A DNA stretch of 64,000 bases from Venturia oleaginea (GCA_013176395.1 JABMLP010000010.1:620001-684000); one strand, 5' to 3'; counted from the stretch's first letter, positions 31,125 to 42,801 are shown. The notes: generated by a model from the letters alone, not told the origin. Made by a program: numbers and translations.

Positions 31125-33484
31125 ATGGACCGCATTCCAGCAGAAACTCTTGACGGGATCCTAGACTACGTGCTCGTCGACGAAGGACCGGCACACCCCG
31201 TCGACTGCACTACGCCGCTCGACAGCGACCCGTTCCTCCACTCCCTTAGGACCCTGCGACTTGTCTGTAAGACATTCCGGGATGCAGTGGACGACCGCTT
31301 CTGGAGGTTCTTCGAGAACTACTCTATCCTGCTGGAACGTAACAGCTTGAAGAAGCTCAAACGCATCGCTCAGAACAAATACACTCGATCTCGAATTCGT
31401 GCCATCTGGGTTTATACCTATCAGTTCAAGCAATGTCTCACTGAGTGGCCAAATTTCAAGCACGCTTTCAAAGAGGAGAGAGCTCATGAGCGCAAGAACT
31501 ATCTTAATCACAAGATAGGTGGTCAAGGTACGTCAACTTCACGATGGAAAGCTGAAGACAGTTTGACACGACAAATACAATATCAAGTCCAGAACGATGG
31601 ACTGGTTTCAGAAATCCCGATGTCCCTCTATCCAAAGACTGCGCTGACCATTTGGTGAAGATGAATTTCCCTTTACAGGCACAAAGATCATGAAAGCTTA
31701 TCAAGCCTACAAGCAACTCTATGAACAGCAAGAAAAGATGAAAACCTCTGGAGAGCGAAAAGTCTTGCTTTCAGAGATCTTTGAGCTTCTAGACGGTCAC
31801 GTCGCTGGTAAGTTCAACTGATTCATCCCCAAGTATTCTGATCCTGAATGAAGGTCGACGAATTCCTGGAAATCTCGCAAGGCAAATTCTCCAGAAAATC
31901 ATCGATATCAATCTATTGAATCATTCCGTGAAATCGCTAACTGACTGCGGCCTTAGCTGTCAATATTTGTGGAGGTTGGTGTGGCACACCCTTCCGCCCT
32001 ATCACAGAGAAGATCGGAATCAGCCATTTCCACGGCGCCGATAGTGACGAAGACAGCGGTCCCGACAAGAATCGTGCTGTTTGCGACATCATTCACAGTA
32101 TCTACTGGTCACGAATCCATCTCTGCGGCCTGAACTGGATTTGCGCGGACACCGACATGCTCGACCTCCCTGACCGAACCTTAAGGTACCTCCGAAAGAG
32201 CCGCACAGGCGACTGCCAGTTCCACGATATCAATTTCAACCTCGTTTCAAATGCTGTCCTCGAGGAAGGATCCAGCCCCATTCACAAACTTCTCCAGGCT
32301 TGTCCGAACGTGGAGACCTTGGAGCTCAAGTTTCCAAACTTCAGTGCTTGGCAAGTGGACATACGTTATCTGTTTGGTACCAAACACTACGAAAACCTTG
32401 CACACCTTCACATTGCCGGCTTCACGACCAATGCCGAAGACTTAGCCAAGCTCTTGTACCGCCACCGAGACACACTGGAATGCATCGAGCTTTGCGACAT
32501 CATTCTCGAGCGAGGCAGCTGGGCATCACTCTTCAAGTTCATGCACGACCACCTAAAACTGGCAGCACTCGGCATCCACCAGTTATTCCAACCAGGAATC
32601 ACCCTCTTACATTGCCCTCACGCCTCCAACGTGATGAATTACGCCTTGAGGAAGACTGACACAATGGACTGGCCAACCTTCCAGACGAAGAGCCTATGTA
32701 GGACTCCAAACCGGTTCTTTGCCATAGAGAGATTGACAGAGATGCTGGGAAATGCTGCCGTCTATCAATCCATGGTCCTTGAACCCGCCTTCTGGCTGAA
32801 CAGTGACCGCTTGACTAGTGAGGGACCTCCAGAGTTGATGGTCAAGGAAGACCAGGACGCCGACCTTAACTGGGAGGTTGATCATGGGTAAGTTCATCTA
32901 CATTTCTCCGATCATAGTGCGGCCGTCGAACGCTTCTCCTTTCTCCGTGCGAAGATGATCGACAACCGGTCTCATTTTGGAATCTCTTGTCCTCATGTCG
33001 ATATCGATAAATCCCTGGAAATTTGGAAAACAAACATTGCCAGAAATTTATCGATATCGATCTTTAATTGGTAATCAGATGTACGAAATCGATAATTAAC
33101 CCGACTGTACATCTCAGGTTCATCACTGATCCCGAGTCGGACGACGACGAAGAAGAAGATATCGACGATAGCGACGATAGCGACCCCAAGAAGAAACACA
33201 CCTCCGAAAAAGGTGATGGCGAGGATATGAACGATACTGATGGCGAGGATTCTGATGGATGGGAGACAGACGAGGCCTTGGACGAAGCTTTAGACGCAGG
33301 TTCCGATGCAGATCCTATCCCACAACCTGAGATATCTGTCGCTCAAGCTCGCTTTGCAGAGTTCACTGCTGCAGCCATACGTGAAGCTGCTATAAATCCT
33401 GGTATGCTTGCTTTGGCTGCCTTCGGTGGTGATGAAGACGAGGACGATGATGAATCGATGCTTGCTTTGCTGGACGTGGACTGA
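31125..33484 (+). CDS. F-box protein with acidic C-terminal tail
   Basis: Four exons (31125-31527, 31679-31807, 31957-32887, 33118-33484) give 609 residues. The N-terminus MDRIPAETLDGILDYVL followed by LRLVCKTFRDAV is an F-box, which recruits substrates to SCF ubiquitin ligases via Skp1. A Leu-rich middle part (PNVETLELKFPNF, LECIELCDIIL) suggests degenerate leucine-rich repeats as substrate receptor. Exon 4 encodes an acidic tail (DPESDDDEEEDIDDSDDSD). Its introns are unusually long for this window (151, 149 and 230 bp). Introns 2 and 3 share a 50-bp core with hairpin-forming arms (see repeats). The substrate is unknown; such F-box genes are often expanded in Pezizomycotina. Confidence 0.82.
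31855..31914 (+). repeat. Intron-borne hairpin element, copy 1
   Basis: Inside intron 2 of the F-box gene. Arms at 31855-31869 and 31891-31905 are imperfect inverted repeats (12 of 15 pairs by eye), with ctgg/ccag closing the inner end. The 50-bp core at 31865-31914 aligns without gaps to 33014-33063 in intron 3 at 37 of 50 positions by eye. Confidence 0.65.
32998..33063 (+). repeat. Intron-borne hairpin element, copy 2
   Basis: Inside intron 3 of the F-box gene. Arms TCGATATCGATAAAT (32998-33012) and its exact reverse complement (33046-33060) form a perfect 15-bp stem, extended inward by ctgg/ccag pairing. The loop is A-rich. It is related to the element in intron 2. Confidence 0.8.
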
Positions 33485-34615
33485 AGTACCCGAGGAAGGA
33501 GGATCATCCGAGGGATTCGCGTACATGTTATAGCGTGTTCAAGTTGGTAAAGAGTGCGCAAAACACCCAGCAATGTATCGGTTTGTTTCGCCAGTCAGCA
33601 GACGGGGATGGAATGTATGGAGAATTATTACGGCATGCAGTCAATGTTGTAATTTTACTACAAAAAGCCAGACCTGATCGATTATTCAGCTGCAGGAGGT
33701 TGTCCGAGAGGAAAGAGGTTTTGATGATCGAGTCGCTTAGTTCGTCTCTCATTCTTTTCCCCCCAGCTTTTCAGGCCATGATGAGGCTGGTCCAGCCTGT
33801 TGAGGCATGGACCTGGAAGGTTCTGCCAAAAGTGCCTTAATCAATTTGTTTGTTTCAGAATAAATCTCTTATGCGATTCTACTATGTATTCCCCCCCTGT
33901 CGGCCTTGACGCGAAGCTCGTCCTCAGCCTTCATGGCTGTTTCACGAACGGTCGTGCCAGATTGATACATGGGACCCACGAAACTACGACGCTATGTGTC
34001 GGCGAGCCTCGTCATGGACAAGATGAGCAAAGTCGCGGAAGGGAACGGTGCGGTCGGCTCGTCGCCTCTGCCTCCCTGGACAATACTCATCCTACTCACT
34101 TAGGGACAACTGCCACTCTCTGTCAGTAAGAATTTTCAGTTCTTGCTGGACATTCATATCGGGCAGTTTCTGTGCCTTCATGACAGCGGCTTGTCTGACG
34201 AGGAGCTGTCTCAGCGAAGGATATGGCACCAGTCTTAAGCACCAATCTGGCCAATATTGAGGCGCGTGCTGATAATAGCACTTTGACTTTTCTCTGGACT
34301 TTGTACATCCTGAGAGAAGAGTATACACGTCCTTTGGAACGATGCCAGCGTTTGCTAGAGGATGCTTCAACTGCCGGAAATATAAGCAAGTGGATTTGGG
34401 TACATCCAACTACCAAAACACGGTTCTGTGCACGTCTGGATCATGAAGGTAGACCTTGAAGCCTTGCCATCGGCTATGATGTCTGGCCCTTCATGATTTG
34501 ATAACTCGTTTCTCACTCTTGGGCTTTGATATTTCCCTTGCTAGTGGTTGGCTCGAAGCCTATCAAGCGGTATGGGCATAATCAAGCAAAGGAAATTCAA
34601 CAGCTCGGTGGGTGG
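33485..34615. other. Intergenic, no confident gene
   Basis: Two opposing short frames (34092-34409 minus, 34223-34459 plus) look protein-like in places but overlap each other, have no domain and no continuation. They may be relics belonging to the broken gene to the right. Confidence 0.45.
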
Positions 34616-35152
34616 TTACGGCTCGTCTTCATCCGACTCGTCTTCTTCCTTGGTGGGATTTAGATTCATCCTCCAGATCATCATCCATGACGAAGTCAAA
34701 ATCATGCTTTTTGGACTCATCTTCATCCTGGCAGAGGATTCAGATTTGTCTATTTGCGGCCCTTCTTCATCCCGGTCAGAGGAGTCAAATTGGTGGGTTT
34801 ACGAAGTGTCTGCCTGTAGCACGCTGGTGGCCTTATTCTTGTAGCAGAGAAAACCATGCATCACCTTGACTTCTTTCCAATAGTCAGGAAGACGAATCCA
34901 GCGGGTGAACAAGTCGACATCGAAATGGTCTTCGAGTAAAAGAGCATCTGAATTGCCCGTCTTCTCATATGAAGTCCAATCGACGGCTTTACCATTGCAT
35001 TCGCCGCATTCGGAAACAGTGGCTGCGGTCTCTTCAGCTTCCAATGCCGACCTGATCCCTTGGGTGGAGGGATCAGGTAGGTCTGCCCGTGTTTGCGCTG
35101 TTGGAATTACAGTTGCTTTACGCAAGAACCAACGTAAGAAAGGATAGGCCAT
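34616..35152 (-). pseudogene. Broken gene with acidic tail, function unknown
   Basis: From ATG at 35152 the frame reads MAYPFLRWFLRKATVIPTAQ, then a SECGECNGKAVDWTSYE region and TRWIRLPDYWKEVKVMHGFL, and stops at TAA (34799-34801) after LLEDHF...VLQADTS. Beyond the stop the same frame continues as THQFDSSDRDEEGPQIDKSE, then acidic coding-like text jumps to another frame (DEDESKKHDFDFVMDDDLED) and back (KEEDESDEDEP, stop at 34616-34618). One stop plus two compensating shifts suggests a gene that has lost its tail, although the first 117 codons could still be translated. The paired CxxC (CGEC) may bind metal. An alternative is a spliced gene with an unusual intron starting GTAAAC at the stop. 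No homologous family is recognised. Confidence 0.4.
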
Positions 35153-35724
35153 GAATAGCCCGAACACACGAAGATAACATTCTGAGTTACATTAGCTCCC
35201 TATGATTAAACTTGAAGTCAATTTAAAGTGCTCAAATTTTCCAGAATTTTCTCTAGATGTACCCTTATTGGATCTGGTAGGATTAATGCTCTTTCTGACA
35301 TCTCTCATAATTACTCGTAGAAAATAGCCAGCTACTCGCCAGCATCCGCGCCCTATGCAGCCAGATTGCTAGATGCGTCCAGTTCTCGAACCAATCCGGA
35401 TCATCGGATGTCAATCAAAACGAATTGGCGATCCGGAAGAGAGGCCGCACCGACAGCTCCAGTGACTGAAGATACCGATGACATGTCAAAACAAATCATT
35501 GGCTGATCTTCGACCGAGAGCGCATCCGAATTGTATGGGGGATTTGAATATCGGGCCATGCACACGAATCAAATCTTCTTAATAATGCTCTATCGATATA
35601 GCTTCTGATACTCCTAGCTTCACTCAAGCACCCTCCTACGCCATGCTCGATACGTAAACGACCGGCCAATAACAGACCGCTATCATAGCCTCTCATCACG
35701 ACACCTAGTTTCCAGACCCTCAAC
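35153..35724. promoter_or_regulatory. Upstream region of SulP gene
   Basis: No gene seen. It carries the SulP promoter; the leader just before 35725 is C/T-rich. Confidence 0.4.
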
Positions 35725-38458
35725 ATGTCGGCCAAGCCCGAGGACGCGACAGATTCCCCTCCATCTTCCCCGCCACCGCCTTTATCACCTCCTTCGAGAC
35801 CAAGAGGATCCTCGCGTCATGGCTCTTCAGCATCCCAAGGCTCAATAGGGAGACGAGAACATCATGCTCCACTCAATCCATCCGGTCTTCGAAGATCCGT
35901 AGTAGCGAGCACATCTCCAGAGGCAACAACCGAGAGGCATGGCAGCGCCCAAGGAAAGAGACCGAGTATGGTGGACAACGGAAAGGAAGGGACAGACATA
36001 CAAACGACTTCGGCGGGAGGAGTGGCCCCAGGGATTGACGACTCAGAACAGTTCGCGGAACCTATACAATGGCAGGGCAATGAGCTAAGCGCAAGAACAA
36101 GATTATTAGGAGACGAGCATTGGGATGCTGCTTCAGGGTGCGGTTCTGAGAATTGTGCCCATGGCACCTACTCTCGAATACCTATATATTCACGGCAAGG
36201 AAGTTATATGACTTATGGGAGTTTTGACTCTTCCCAAACAGGGTTCGGTGGGACGTATGACGGTGGGAATATCGACGGAGAGGACGTAGACCCAACTCAC
36301 AGCTTGTTGGGGGACGCTATAGCAGATGGGATTATGGGCGGTGGTCATGGACCCAAAATGAGCACGACAGATTGGCTAGCAAAGAAGCATGGCGTACGGA
36401 GTCGAAGGATGATGTGAGCCTCTACACTGACTGAGCTGATTGATTGCTAACCCGACTTCTAGGTATGTCTCTTATTACGTCCCCTTCCTCAACTGGATAC
36501 GACAGTACAAATGGGCCTACCTCAAAGGCGATGTCATTGCGGCATTGACCATGGCTTCATTCTACATTCCCATGTCTCTCTCGTACGCCTCCAACCTCGG
36601 TCATATCCCTCCCGTCAACGGTCTATACTCGTTCGTTTTCAATCCTATCACATACGCTATCCTCGGAACATGTCCGCAGATGGTCGTGGGACCTGAAGCC
36701 GCGGGATCTCTCCTCACAGGACAAGTCGTCAAAGACCACATCAAGGCAGGCCATGGCGCAGATAATGATGGCGTTCAAAATGCACAAATGGCTGGATTGG
36801 TCACATTCATGGCAGGAAGCATTATCTTTCTAGCTGGGATCTTCCGCTTGGGCTTCTTGGACAACGTGCTGAGTCGACCATTTCTTCGAGGATTCATCAG
36901 TGCCATAGGCATCGTCATCTTCGTTGATCAACTTATTCCAGAAATGGGATTAAGTGCACTCGCTCGAGATGCGAAAGGTGTGGATCACGGGAGCTCTGTC
37001 GAAAAGGCAATGTTTCTGATGAAGAACTTTCGCCTTGCACATGGCCTGACCACGGCTGTTTCATTTGGGTCGTTCACGATTATCATGGTTTGCAGGTATG
37101 AGCGACAGCGTATCTTGAGGTCATAAGTTATACTGATTACCAATCTAGAGAGCTCAAGCACCGTCTTCAACCGCGATACCCATCTGCAGCATATGTTCCG
37201 GATCGATTTGTGATTGTCGTGCTTTCCGCCATCTTCACCTGGAAATTCGGCTGGGATAAAAAGGGCCTTGCAATCCTGGGCGACATCGAATCCAAGAGAA
37301 GACCATTTCCTGCTCGCTTCCCACTGCAACCTTCGTATTTGGCATATGCGTCCGATGCTTTTAGTACGAGCTTTGTCATTGCACTCCTAGGCTTTTTTGA
37401 GTCAAGTGTTGCCGCAAAGAGCTTGGGCGTGGGTGAAGCGACGAAAGGCGGAAATGTTTTCAAAAACCTGAACTTGAGTCCGAATCGAGAACTAGTAGCG
37501 TTGGGAGTCGCGAACATCATTGGTGGAATCTTCATGGCTCTGCCCGCCTTTGGTGGGTATGGAAGAAGCAAAGTTAATGCCTCGACCGGTGGGAGGACAC
37601 CAATGAGTAGTATTGTGCTTTCGCTTCTCACGGTTGTTTGTGTTCTCTTTGTGATGCCATATTTCTACTACCTACCAGTAAGTGCCTCGAATCTTCCTCT
37701 CGGATCAATACTGACTCACATCACAGAAAGCAGTCCTCTCCGCCATGATCAGCGTTGTGGCATACTCGCTTTTGGAAGAAATTCCACCTGATCTCATGTT
37801 CTTCATTAGGATTCGTGGTTACTCAGAACTGCTGCTTATGACACTCATCTTCCTCGCCACCATCTTCTGGAACCTGAAGATCGGCATTGCAGTCGGAATA
37901 GGCCTTTCCCTTCTTCGCGTACTCCGTCACTCTACACGCCCTCGCATACAAATTCTGGGTCGTGTCCCAGGCACGACAGATAAGTTCGAAAACGCCGAGA
38001 CAGCAAAGAGAATCGAGTTTGTTGAGGGCGTACTCATTGTCAAGGTTCCCGAGCCGCTCACATTCGCCAACACAGGTGACCTCAAAGGTCGTCTTCGTCG
38101 TCTGGAAGAACATGGCACTGGCCGCGCTCATCCTGCTCTCCCCCCTGTTCGAGGCCAGGAGCACAACAGAAATGTTCTCTTTGACGTCCACGGCGTCACC
38201 TCTTTAGACGGAGCAGGAGCACAAATCTTGATGGAGATCGTGGAATCATACCGTGAGAGGGGTGTTCGCGTGTTTTTCTGCAGAGTGCCCGGGGAGAAAA
38301 GTAACGTTTGGAAACTTTTCGAAAAGAGTGGGATTGTGGAGTTATGTAACGGGACTGGCCATTTCGTCGGCTCTGTTGAGGAAGCGCTACGACTGACTGA
38401 GCTTGAAGATGTTGAAGAGATGTTGGCACGAGAGTACGACGCTGCGCAAGCTGCTTGA
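35725..38458 (+). CDS. SulP-family anion transporter with STAS domain
   Basis: Four exons (35725-36413, 36463-37095, 37149-37677, 37727-38458; introns 49, 53 and 49 bp) give 860 residues. The first 230 residues are a Ser/Pro/Gly-rich cytosolic extension. The SulP membrane core runs from about 231 (YYVPFLNWIRQYKWAYLKGD) to about 690, including ALTMASFYIPMSLSYASNLG and the conserved VVGPEAAGSLL. A STAS domain follows (about 709-845; VLFDVHGVTSLDGAGAQILM). The long N-terminal extension and sequence resemble yeast YGR125W-type vacuolar SulP proteins more than plasma-membrane sulfate permeases, which are normally shorter at the N-terminus. Substrate and location are inference. Confidence 0.9.
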
Positions 38459-38995
38459 AGCTCGCATGAAAACTAGATGGTGTAGAGCGTTTTAGACCGA
38501 TATGTGTACTTTTTCTGGAACGCCTGGTTTGCATGAAGCGAATGCATGTTTGAGAGCGAAAAGTTTGGCAGATGTAGAGGGATTATGACATTTAAACAGG
38601 ACACATGGGTAGCCAGAATGACTCGATAGTATTCGTCAATTTGTCGATCATCTACAGGCTGCCAGCAAATTTGAACTTACTTCACAATATTTCGATGTCC
38701 TTGGGTCATCGTTGTGACGCGATCTCCTCATAAACTCGCGTTAGTGGAGCTTTTGGATGAAGAGCAAGTTATGTCACTCTCCCAACTGACCAGGCATTCT
38801 GACCAAGTGATAGAATCTAAACAGAGGTTCCGTTGTACACGCGCGACGAACACAACAGAAACCGGCAGGTTCCTTACAGACTATCCAGCCGGGCCCGAAA
38901 GGAACAGTAGTTCGCATCGCACTCTCACTCTCAAACGAAGCACCGGACGTGTAAGAAGCAACTACCCCTTTCAGCCATCGCTCCCCATCCCATCC

Positions 38996-39023
38996 CGACC
39001 TGACCTGACCTGACCTGCCCTGA
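38996..39023. repeat. Pentanucleotide microsatellite (CCTGA)n
   Basis: About five consecutive CCTGA-type units, the later ones imperfect. Confidence 0.8.
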
Positions 39024-39257
39024 CCAACACCCCAGCTAGGAAGTATGTAGCAAGATCAACAGTGAGCACGCACGATGAAGAGATCAAAGCCGTGTGCCGT
39101 GGGCCGTGGGCACAGAAACATAATATGACCTCACCTCACCTCATCACGGTACCACTCCAACGACTACCTGAGACGTACGCGTAATAGGTGGACTTGTATG
39201 GATTGGATCGAATTGGATTGGGTTGGCTTGATGGGGTACAACATCCCTTCCTCCCAG

Positions 39258-39297
39258 TCAGTCAGCCAGTCAGTCAGCCAGTCAGTCAGTCAGTCCC
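39258..39297. repeat. Tetranucleotide microsatellite (CAGT/CAGC)n
   Basis: About ten tetranucleotide units alternating CAGT and CAGC. Confidence 0.85.
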
Positions 39298-40076
39298 TCC
39301 TGCATACATGCATGCACAGTCGGCTCGACGGCGAAAGGGAAGCCTCATGCACCGATCGCGACTCAAAAAAGGCGCCCGATCCAATCCGATGGCGAAAGGA
39401 ATAAATGGGTCATGATCACGCCGTTTCCACGATCCGATACGATCCCGACAACACTCGTACGACCCAGCCAGGCCCCTTTTATGATCCTCCCCCATTGCCA
39501 AGGAATTGGTTGGACCCCGGCAACTTCAAAGGCAGCCTGCAGCGTCTTGTGCTCTGATTTCTTTCTCCCGTGTAACAAACACGCACGCATGCTCCTCTTC
39601 TTCTTTTCGTGTCCAACGTTGCACAGAGCCATTGTGGCGGGAGCGCATTCGGATTCGGTCGGTCGGTGAGGGATATGTGCGTGTTTGACAGGCCCCCAAT
39701 ATTCCTGGATGGGACAGTCTCGAGGTTAGACCCGTGTAACGCTCGTTTGATAGGCGATGGCTGGGATATTTCAAATTACTCGTTTGAGGGTGGGGAGGCG
39801 GATTTCTGGGTTTGGAAAGGAGAGGATGGGTGCGGTGCGGCTTTGAATTTCTGGAATTATTTTTGGGGTAACAGAAGGCAAGAGGTTTGTTCTTCTGGAT
39901 TTTTTTTGGATTTTTTTTTTTTGGGGAGGGGGGCGATGGGAAATGATTGTGGTATTATTATTGCTTGGTTGTAGTGTACATAGTAATGAATGAAAGGATC
40001 AGAGCGCTGCGTATTTGATCGTACAGAAAGCATGAACAAAGTGTGGCCAGACACGTATACATATAACATTATGCGA

Positions 40077-41204
40077 TCAAAAGGAAGTAGCATATCGTGA
40101 AGAGGCTGCCGAGGAAGGCCGACTCGGCGGCATCGTGAACGAGTGATATTGTGGTGCCATGAAATTGTTCCATTGATAGTCTGGAGAATAATTTACGTTT
40201 TGAGGATTGGTGATTTGGACACTTGGATAGGATGTGAAGGCTCCGATTCCATACATCTGCTCGTTGTTTGGTTTTTGAAAGAAGTTGAGATCTTCTTTTG
40301 ACTCAAACGATGCTGTAAACATGGGCTCCGGAGAGTAAGACAGCGGGATCCCGGAGTACTGATCAAAGCCTGGACCGAAGAAGTCGGAAGAATGTAGCTG
40401 TCCTCCAGAGGCATAAGGAGAACCAAACTCGGATCCATCGAGGATGAGAGGTGTGGGAGCTCCGTTCATGGGGTCAGAATCACACATTGATGGTGTTGTT
40501 GGTGGTGCCGGTGGATATGTTTGATACAGTCTCGAAGTGGTGACTTCCTCGGTCCAAACATTCTGGCCTTCAAGGTTGGGCTGTGTAGGATTTGAGGTGA
40601 AGTATTGGCTTGGAACAGTGAAGTCAAGTGCCGGAGGTGTAGTTGATTTTCCATCAGATGGTGCTATCGGGATGGGTCGTCGATAGAGACTCAGTTGCCG
40701 TTTTGCCAGTCTATATGCCGCATCATTCGATCGCTTGGTGGATCTTGCTTCACAGAGCAGGCCTTTGCTGAGACATCGGCTGCAAGAAGGGAGCTATCAT
40801 GATTAGTGAGCGTGTCAATCACAAGGAAAAGGATCACCTACGAATTTATCGCATTTCGTTTTGGCACGAGCGCACGCAACGCAGGCAATAGGTCTTCTCT
40901 GAACGTTCTTTCCCTCTTGATCTGAGCACTGTTCTTCGGCCTCCTTGTGCACAAGGATATGATGCCGCTGGAGAAGGTCACTGTCGTCAATCAGCACAAG
41001 CATATCTCATCTGATGGGGAACCCCACCGTCTCTTGAATGAGAAATGGCAAGTCGAGCACTTGAACGGCTTGACGTTTGTATCTAGTCATGAGAGTAAGC
41101 CGGTGCTCACAAGCATATCAACTATCGAGCTTACGGGTCATGACGTGTCGATCGAGGTGTTCAGCTCTTGAAAATTCTTGTCCACAATATGTGCACCAGA
41201 CCAT
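40077..41204 (-). CDS. Transcription factor with two C2H2 fingers and a Zn2Cys6 cluster
   Basis: Four exons (41204-41135, 41082-41028, 40980-40842, 40793-40077; introns 52, 47 and 48 bp) give 326 residues. C2H2 finger 1 uses C4, C7, H20 and H24; finger 2 uses C32, C35, H48 and H53. A Zn2Cys6 cluster follows with C75, C78, C85, C92, C95 and C102 in the exact C-x2-C-x6-C-x6-C-x2-C-x6-C spacing; one intron splits it after residue 88. The rest is Pro/Ser/Tyr-rich with acidic patches and could activate transcription. The usual fungal-specific regulatory domain (several hundred residues) is absent, so this is a short member of the C2H2-C6 class. Target genes are unknown, and no biosynthetic cluster lies beside it. 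Confidence 0.9.
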
Positions 41205-42801
41205 CTTGGAGTTTGAGGATATTGGAGAACGTAAATACTTATGAGGAGGTCATGGGAACATGTAGGGGGCATAATTTAAGAGGAATGATAGCTCATAGTG
41301 TAGAATGATGCTGCACAGAACGAGTGGTCAGCCTTGGAATATCTCGCACGCTTATGGTTGCACTTCCCCAGCGTCAGAATAGACTTAGATCAAAAGCTTG
41401 CAATGCTGGCAAGGCACGAGTTGCCTGCGGCTGAGCTGCTTTGCGGAGGTATGGAATATTCAGGCATAGAGTGAATAAACTTGCGCCTTGTGGTTGGGTG
41501 TAACGAACGGTCGAGCAAGCCACGATCGATACAGACCGTACAGTGACTGATAGGAGAAGAATGTCTAGCCTCCATCAGCAGTAATTTCAGCGATTATCGC
41601 TGACGTGGGGTACTTCGGGATCCAGAGTTCCATGTGCCAACATATTTTGCGAAGATATGGAATTTTTACAAATGAAAAGGGATGTACATGACTACCAGAG
41701 GATTTGACCGGCATGTTCGCATCCCATGGACCCAGAGTGTTGGATCTTGCTTCGGCGACATCGACACTCTCAGTTACCTCGAATCTAAACTTGAAAGGGG
41801 ACCTAGGTAATCATAGGGCCAGTGGCTAGGTCGAATCTAAACTTGAAAGGGGACCTAATGATAGGGCCAGTGGCTAGGTCGAATCGAGGCATTTGAGCGG
41901 TCGCTCGTCGAGGCGGGTAGCAACATTCTGTAACACAGGCAGGATCTGAGCCTCCAACACTGACCGACTATTTTTTCTCGGGAAAATGGTTGGCTCTGTC
42001 GGTGGTACAGGATGCCTCACGTTGTTGGGAGCTAGACGAATCGAAGGCTTCTGTGAGATTGGCCATTTTTCTGGCTGTTTATCAGGCCTTCATTATTATT
42101 ATGCGTTGGATGGTGGTGTTAGCTGTACTTTGCGCCATGAGGACGTCCGATTTCTATGAAGAATCTAGAAGGTTAGAAGTCGGCCCCTCATGCGATTCTG
42201 CAGTCCGTGGAGGCAGGACGGTCAATTTGATTAGGAAGCGCGAGACAAGTCGTTGGCATGTCCATTGTATGTGTATGTCGCACAGAGTACGCGCACCTGG
42301 AGCTGGCAGGGGCATTGTTGGGGATTCATGCGAACCCGAAGGAGTGTGTTTGGGAGCAAGTGAATCTGTAAGCATCAGAATAAATAGATGTTCCTCATGT
42401 TCTCGAAAACATAATCTACTAGTTGTTGCTGGCAGTGGAATGTTGTGCCCCCTGATATCGTATTGAGATGGTTGTGATGGAAACAAGTTCAAGTGGACTT
42501 CGGTCGCAGGAATTTCTCCCGGATTCGGTGGACGAAATCAGTAGCTTGTCGAATACTGATGTCTGGCCCTGAGACTCAGAAAAAACAATGGCTTTGTTTC
42601 TCATGGCAGTGGTGGTTGAAGAAAGGGTGTCAACGAAGCTACCTCATCTTCTTTCACATGTCATCAAGTCTCAATCTGGCTTGTGACCTCAGACAAGGTA
42701 GACCCTAATGCCGACGATGTGACGGGTAGGTAGAGAGATATCCACACCCTTCTTCACTGTCTATTTGGTGATGGCAATCTATCGATAACAGCTACCTCAC
42801 C
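41205..42801. other. Intergenic, no gene seen
   Basis: Contains a two-copy tandem duplication (41781-41880). A 158-codon plus-strand frame at 41990-42466 lacks an ATG at its start and shows no domain. The right end is the promoter of the ABC transporter gene. Confidence 0.55.
41781..41880. repeat. Tandem duplication of about 50 bp
   Basis: Unit 1 at 41781-41832 (52 bp) and unit 2 at 41833-41880 (48 bp) differ by a small indel and little else; a third copy begins (GAATC) at 41881. Confidence 0.9.

Larger units (their letters stand above)
38459..40076. other. Intergenic with simple repeats, no gene seen
   Basis: A 1.6-kb gap holding a CCTGA pentanucleotide tract (about 38996-39023), a CAGT/CAGC tetranucleotide tract (about 39258-39297) and T- and G-rich homopolymer runs near 39893-39935. 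Short frames across these repeats are not credible genes. Confidence 0.6.

Noticed and set aside
34223..34459. Plus-strand 78-codon frame starting MAPVLSTNLANIEARAD
   Set aside because: Overlaps an equally plausible frame on the other strand; no domain and no neighbouring exon to join.
39188..39415. Two overlapping frames across the CAGT microsatellite
   Set aside because: They are open only because of the short tandem repeat; repetitive SQPVSQ-type text is not evidence of a gene.
41990..42466. Plus-strand frame of 158 codons
   Set aside because: It begins with TTG rather than ATG, contains no recognisable feature and lies in a repeat-bearing gap.
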